Assembly (NCBI RefSeq): GCF_014946725.1
Contig: NZ_JACFXY010000013.1
Location: forward strand, 1-64,000
Source: Mixta mediterraneensis
Lineage (GTDB): Bacteria; Pseudomonadota; Gammaproteobacteria; Enterobacterales; Enterobacteriaceae
Reading direction: 5' to 3'
DNA length: 64,000 bases
Both the position numbers and the translations under genes were made by a program. Shown here in pieces: positions 60,129 through 64,000 of this stretch. Each line of letters starts with the position of its first letter. The stretch's first letter is position 1. The notes below the pieces were generated by a model. It worked only from the letters and a program-made list of their open reading frames with translations. It was not told where the DNA came from and made no database searches.

Positions 60129-61532
60129 GTGGCGAAATACCAGCGATTAATAGAGGACGTTCAGCAGCAAATCGAGGCCGGTATCTGGCCCCCCGGTACG
60201 CGTTTGCCGTCACTGCGTCAGCAGGTTGCGCAGCAAGGTCTGAGCCTGATGACTGTGCTGCACGCTTACGAATTACTGGAAAGCCAGGGCTGGATTATTT
60301 CGCGCCCGCAGTCGGGTTATTACGTTGCGCCACGTGCGCTGGCTGCCAAACCACTGCGCGTGGCCATCAGCGAAAAAGTCGATATTAACGATTTCGTATT
60401 TGATGTATTACAGGCGACCCGTGATCCCCACATTGTGCCGTTTGGATCGGCTTTCCCCGATCCTGCCCTGTTCCCGCAACGTCAGTTGATGCGCTCGCTG
60501 GCAAATGTTTCGCACCAGCTTACGCCGACCGATGCGCTGCATAATTTACCGCCTGGCAATGCCAGCTTGCGTCAGCTGTTAGCACAACGTTATGCCCGGC
60601 AAGGCATTACGCTCTCCCCCGATGAGATCGTCATTACCAGCGGCGCGCTGGAAGCCCTGAATCTCAGTCTGCAATCGTTAACGGAACCGGGTGATTATGT
60701 CGTAATCGAACAGCCCAGCTTTTATGGCGCGCTACAGGCGATTGAAAGGCTGAAGCTGAAAGCGTTGGCGATTCCAGTTGATACGCAACGCGGCATCAAT
60801 CTGGAGCAGCTGGAGGACGCCTTACAGCGCTGGCCGGTAAAAGCTTGCTGGTTGATGACGTCACTACAGAATCCGCTTGGCGTAACCTTAACCTCTGAGC
60901 GTAAGCAGCAGCTGGTGGCACTGCTTGCCCGTCATCAGGTGCCGCTGATTGAGGATGATGTGTATGCTGAACTCTGGAGTGGCACTACTCCACCGCTGCC
61001 CGCTAAAGCCTGGGATCGGCAGGGCAATGTTTTACACTGCGGCTCGTTTTCCAAGTCACTGGTGGCAGGATTCCGCGTAGGGTGGGTGGCGGCAGGACAA
61101 CATGCGCAGCGCATTCAGCGCTTACAGCTAATGAGCACCCTTTCTACCAGCGCGCCGATGCAACTGGCGCTGGCAGATTTTCTGGCAACCCGCCGCTACG
61201 ACACGCATTTAAAGCGTTTACGTCAGACGCTGGCAAAGCGCCAGCAGATGGTGCGACAGGCTTTATTGAAGGTGTTACCGGCGCATTCAACGGTAAGCGA
61301 AGCGGCTGGTGGCTATTTTTTATGGGTGACGTTGCCGGACAGCATCAATACAACGCAGCTTTATCAACGTGCGTTATCGGTACGGATTAGCATTGCCCCA
61401 GGGGAGTTATTTTCGGCGGAGAAACAGTTTAGTCACTGTTTTCGCCTGAATACCGCCTGGCCGTGGGATGTTCGGGCCGAGGCGGCAATCGTCACACTGG
61501 GTAAGTTAATGGCAGAAATGGTGCAGCCTTAA
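60129..61532 (+). CDS. ydcR: MocR-family GntR-HTH/aminotransferase fusion regulator YdcR
   Basis: Transcription regulator with an N-terminal GntR winged helix (about 1-70, GIWPPGTRLPSLRQQVAQQG) joined to a PLP-binding type I aminotransferase domain (about 100-460); the PLP lysine is in SFSKSLVAGFRVGW. Effector and targets are unknown. 467 residues. I chose the GTG at 60129, eight bases after GGAG, matching E. coli MKKYQQL; a GTG two codons earlier is too close to the site. Its stop overlaps the ylaC stop. Confidence 0.92.
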   Translation: MAKYQRLIEDVQQQIEAGIWPPGTRLPSLRQQVAQQGLSLMTVLHAYELLESQGWIISRPQSGYYVAPRALAAKPLRVAISEKVDINDFVFDVLQATRDPHIVPFGSAFPDPALFPQRQLMRSLANVSHQLTPTDALHNLPPGNASLRQLLAQRYARQGITLSPDEIVITSGALEALNLSLQSLTEPGDYVVIEQPSFYGALQAIERLKLKALAIPVDTQRGINLEQLEDALQRWPVKACWLMTSLQNPLGVTLTSERKQQLVALLARHQVPLIEDDVYAELWSGTTPPLPAKAWDRQGNVLHCGSFSKSLVAGFRVGWVAAGQHAQRIQRLQLMSTLSTSAPMQLALADFLATRRYDTHLKRLRQTLAKRQQMVRQALLKVLPAHSTVSEAAGGYFLWVTLPDSINTTQLYQRALSVRISIAPGELFSAEKQFSHCFRLNTAWPWDVRAEAAIVTLGKLMAEMVQP

Positions 61533-62011
61533 ACGCTCGCCGCTTCCTTGTTTCCCCATGTCAGGTAATAAATGTCATAAAAATCCACTTCGCCTTTTTG
61601 CTTCAGCAGGCGCTGGATACCGCTTTTCACCCGCTCTGGCGTTTCGGGCAGGGATAAGATGCGCGACACCGCTTGCTCGCGTACCGGCTGCACATAATAC
61701 CATTCACCGTTGTAGCAAACGCGCAGATCCAGCGCATCAATATCCTCAAAGCGATACTTCGGATTAATATCCAGCAACATCAAAAAACTCATCACCAGCA
61801 CAAAGGCGGTGGCAAACCAAAACGCCGGCCAGCCGAGCATTTCGGTAGAGAAAATCAACGCAACGCATAAGCCGTAGCACAGATACATCACCGCCCAAAG
61901 ACCTGGATGATTTTTTAAAAAAGACAGGCTAAACCGCGGCAAATTGTCGCGACGTTCTTCGCGATTTAGCAGAGCGATCTCGTCAATCAGGATTTGTTTT
62001 ATGTCGTGCAT
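61529..62011 (-). CDS. ylaC: Inner membrane protein YlaC
   Basis: Conserved enterobacterial membrane protein of unknown function. 160 residues, two transmembrane helices (about 37-57 and 60-80), cytosolic N terminus REERRDNLPRFSLSF, and the conserved segment YRFEDIDALDLRVCYNGEWY after the second helix. In E. coli it lies elsewhere on the map. The stop codon overlaps that of convergent ydcR. Confidence 0.9.
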   Translation of the reverse strand: MHDIKQILIDEIALLNREERRDNLPRFSLSFLKNHPGLWAVMYLCYGLCVALIFSTEMLGWPAFWFATAFVLVMSFLMLLDINPKYRFEDIDALDLRVCYNGEWYYVQPVREQAVSRILSLPETPERVKSGIQRLLKQKGEVDFYDIYYLTWGNKEAASV

Positions 62012-62271
62012 TTTTCACCTCACTGTCATCTGTTAACGATTAAAACAGATAACAGTCAAGGCGAGCAGACACAGATTTGAACATTTTTTATATAACAGTT
62101 TGCCTGACAGGGTTGGGGATGTTGCTTGTATTAACGTCAGCGTGACAGGAAAGATAATAAGATATTTAGCTTTAGTAAATTAATTCAGGGGATTATGTAA
62201 TTTTTGTCGGTTTGAGCACATTGCTTTATTCCCGCTCTTTGTCACACTTAAGCAAAAACCGGAGAACATGT

Positions 62272-62874
62272 ATGAGTGCTAAAACCTCCAGTCTGATGTT
62301 ACTGATGTCCTTTGCTGCAGGCACTTTTTCGGCCGGGGCGTCTGCTAATCCTCAGCATCTGTTGTTATCCAACCCGTCGGGCGGCGTCCCTAATAACCCC
62401 TTACCGCTAATTATCTGGCCACGCGTGGTGCCAGAAGATCAGCAAGATATTACCGCATGGTTTGAAAAAACGTTTGCGCAAAACGGCTGGCCGCCGGCAT
62501 GGCGTTATCCGATCTTCCCCTATACGCATTATCATCCGAATACACATGAATTACTTGGCGTAGCAGCAGGCTGGGCGGAAGTGCTGTTTGGTGGCGACAG
62601 CGGACGCATGGTGACGTTACGGGCGGGGGATGCAGTATTAATTCCAGCGGGTGTCGGTCATAAACAAATTCATGCCAGCGACGATTTTATTGCTGTGGGC
62701 GCCTATCCGGAAGGGATGTCGCCTGAAACACGGCGAGATGAACCAGACAGGCTCCGACAGTCGCTGGAGCAGGTAAATCAGGTTCCGCTACCAACGCGCG
62801 ATCCGTTTACCGGTAATGAGGGGGCTATGACGGCAATCTGGACACCGATTGCGAAGCTGTCGGCGCACCAGTAA
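62272..62874 (+). CDS. Exported cupin-domain protein
   Basis: Function unknown. 200 residues. An N-terminal signal peptide (LMLLMSFAAGTFSAGASA, to about 24) is followed by a single small cupin barrel (about 45-150). The cupin metal motif is visible: YTHYHPNTHELLGVAAGWAEV (split; H and E ligands) and GDAVLIPAGVGHKQIH. A periplasmic metal-binding enzyme or sensor is plausible. I chose the ATG at 62272 with GGAG seven bases before it. It has no obvious operon partner. Confidence 0.82.
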   Translation: MSAKTSSLMLLMSFAAGTFSAGASANPQHLLLSNPSGGVPNNPLPLIIWPRVVPEDQQDITAWFEKTFAQNGWPPAWRYPIFPYTHYHPNTHELLGVAAGWAEVLFGGDSGRMVTLRAGDAVLIPAGVGHKQIHASDDFIAVGAYPEGMSPETRRDEPDRLRQSLEQVNQVPLPTRDPFTGNEGAMTAIWTPIAKLSAHQ

Positions 62875-63043
62875 GGCACAGGCGGTGCCGGGCTTATTCT
62901 CGTCCTTATCTTCCTCCGTCAGCGGGAGAAGACGCCGTTTAGCGCATTTTTTACGGCTGCGGGTAAGCATTCATAAAAACTGGCGACTGCCAGAACGCAG
63001 CTTTTTTCACTGCATTATGTTGTGTTGCAAACGTAATAATCAC

Positions 63044-63067
63044 AAGCCCACCTCGTAAGGCGGGCTT
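63044..63067. terminator. Hairpin between the cupin gene and ftnA
   Basis: Nine-bp stem AAGCCCACC / GGCGGGCTT with one G-T pair and a TCGTAA loop. A T5 run follows a few bases later on the plus strand. It can end the cupin transcript; whether it also ends ftnA is unclear. Confidence 0.55.
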
Positions 63068-63074
63068 CGGGTTT

Positions 63075-63584
63075 TTACGCGTCGTGGTGACTTTCAGCGT
63101 TCATGCGGGCCAGATCCTTATCGATCAGGAACAGAGCGTTACCGCTGTCACCCACCAGTGCCAGTTTATCCAGCACGGTTTTGAACAGTTTTTCTTCTTC
63201 ATGCTGCTCGGAAACATACCATTGCAGGAAGTTAAAGGTGGAGTAATCCTGGGTAGACATCGCTGCGTGTGCCAGCTCGTTAATTTTTGCGGTGATCAGC
63301 TGCTCGTGCTCCAGCGTTTGTTGAAACAGCTCGGTCAGCGAGTTGTAGGCCACCGGCGGGGCGGCGATGGTGCCGAGAACGGGCATCGCGCCGGTATCGC
63401 TCAGATAATCGAACAGACGCTGCATATGCTGCATTTCTTCGCGAGAGTGTTCTTTCAGGAAGGCGGCAGCACCCTCAAAGCCTTTGTCGCTGCACCAGGC
63501 GCTCATTTGCAGATAAAGATTGGCAGAGAAAAATTCCAGGTTTAGCTGGTCGTTTAAACGTCCAGTCATTTCAGCGGTCAGCAT
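63075..63584 (-). CDS. ftnA: Non-haem ferritin FtnA
   Basis: Forms the 24-subunit iron-storage shell and oxidises Fe(II). 169 residues. Ferroxidase ligands are in place: [11 protein letters not shown] (Glu17), [10 protein letters not shown] (Glu49-50, His53), and [12 protein letters not shown] (Gln127 region). No haem-ligand methionine of bacterioferritin is seen at the usual place. The tail ends MNAESHHDA. Start [10 protein letters not shown] is the family start. It reads toward the cupin gene. Confidence 0.96.
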   Translation of the reverse strand: MLTAEMTGRLNDQLNLEFFSANLYLQMSAWCSDKGFEGAAAFLKEHSREEMQHMQRLFDYLSDTGAMPVLGTIAAPPVAYNSLTELFQQTLEHEQLITAKINELAHAAMSTQDYSTFNFLQWYVSEQHEEEKLFKTVLDKLALVGDSGNALFLIDKDLARMNAESHHDA

Positions 63585-64000
63585 GGTCGCGTCCTTTTAA
63601 TAGGCGAATTAAGCAGGTGAGAGACGATAAAGTATGCATCAAAGCGGTGAGTGAAGTGAAGCTTTTTTCTTTAAAAATTAAATATTATCTCTTTGATTTA
63701 AAAAGAATTATTTCGGGAATTGAATGCGAGCGATTATCATTTTTGTCCGTTTTTAACCTCTTCTTTGCTGGCCCCTTGTCGTGCCACCGTGCTGTTCTTA
63801 TCCTTCTCTTTATTCGCAAACCGAAGGTTAACGTAAGGGCAAACAAGCGATGTCACCACCTGTAGGCCGCACGGACAAAATATTGTATGCTATGCCGCCT
63901 AAATGCTGACTGGGTAACCGGGATCGCCGCCAATGTAACTTCGTGCTTAAACGCCGACGAAAAATAGTCGCATTCGGCACCGATTACCTGCCGGTAAAGT
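63585..64000. other. Right edge without a recognised gene
   Basis: 416 bases between ftnA and the window end. 63640-63720 is strongly A/T-rich and may contain the ftnA promoter. An 82-codon plus-strand frame here has no recognisable protein character. TATGCTATG near 63888 could be the -10 of a gene or small RNA beyond the edge. Confidence 0.4.

Noticed and set aside
63617..63865. 82-codon plus-strand reading frame upstream of ftnA
   Set aside because: Starts in A/T-rich sequence, has no Shine-Dalgarno site and no protein-like composition; more likely promoter region.

Overview
The window is chromosomal DNA from an enterobacterium, most likely Erwiniaceae (Pantoea, Mixta or Erwinia type). The left two thirds keep the Escherichia coli order rpoD-dnaG-rpsU / tsaD-plsY-folB-uppP-cca-ygiM-ygiF-glnE-hldE-ubiK-ribB-zupT-ygiD-ygiC-ygiB-tolC-nudF-yqiB-cpdA-yqiA-parE ... 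parC-plsC-ftsP-dkgA-yqhC-yghB-metC ... exbB-exbD. Several genes of the E. coli map are absent (ygiQ, yqhD, qseBC and mqsRA), and foreign-looking blocks sit in their place. I named the group from protein similarity and gene order only; no 16S rRNA gene is present.

Layout. 1-28.5 kb: the macromolecular synthesis operon, tRNA t6A modification, phospholipid and cell-wall lipid enzymes, tRNA CCA addition, glutamine synthetase adenylylation, ADP-heptose synthesis, an FMN riboswitch with ribB, zinc/iron uptake, the tolC/ygiBC group, the nudF-yqiB-cpdA-yqiA-parE run and a LysR regulator. 28.5-35 kb: ygiN-mdaB, then an accessory sugar operon read leftward (PRD regulator, fructose-type PTS IIA, IIB and IIC, two class II aldolases). 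Its IIC gene carries an in-frame TAA. 35.3-44 kb: parC-plsC-ftsP, a dkgA gene broken by an in-frame TGA, yqhC, yghB and metC. 44-47 kb: a TRAP dicarboxylate/sugar-acid transporter set between metC and exbB, preceded by a KdgR-like operator and a CRP-like site. 47.2-48.5 kb: exbBD with a Fur box. 48.6-64 kb: accessory region with a citrate/tricarballylate-type proton symporter, a five-gene Csu-type (spore-coat-U) chaperone-usher pilus operon, two tandem MHYT-GGDEF-EAL c-di-GMP proteins reading away from the pilus, ydcR, ylaC, a secreted cupin protein and ftnA.

How the parts fit together. The accessory blocks look like carbon scavenging (PTS sugar, sugar-acid TRAP, tricarboxylate symporter), each with CRP-like sites upstream, beside a surface-attachment locus (Csu pili and c-di-GMP enzymes) and iron handling (Fur boxes at exbB and zupT, ferritin). 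That suits a plant- or surface-associated lifestyle. Two catabolic genes are broken by single in-frame stop codons, which suggests recent loss of function in this strain or errors in the assembly.

I found no CRISPR array, transposase, integrase, tRNA or rRNA gene. I did not find a clearly novel system. The best leads are the KdgR/CRP-controlled TRAP operon inserted in the old metC/exbB divergent promoter, the two nonsense-interrupted genes, and the pilus with its pair of c-di-GMP paralogues.
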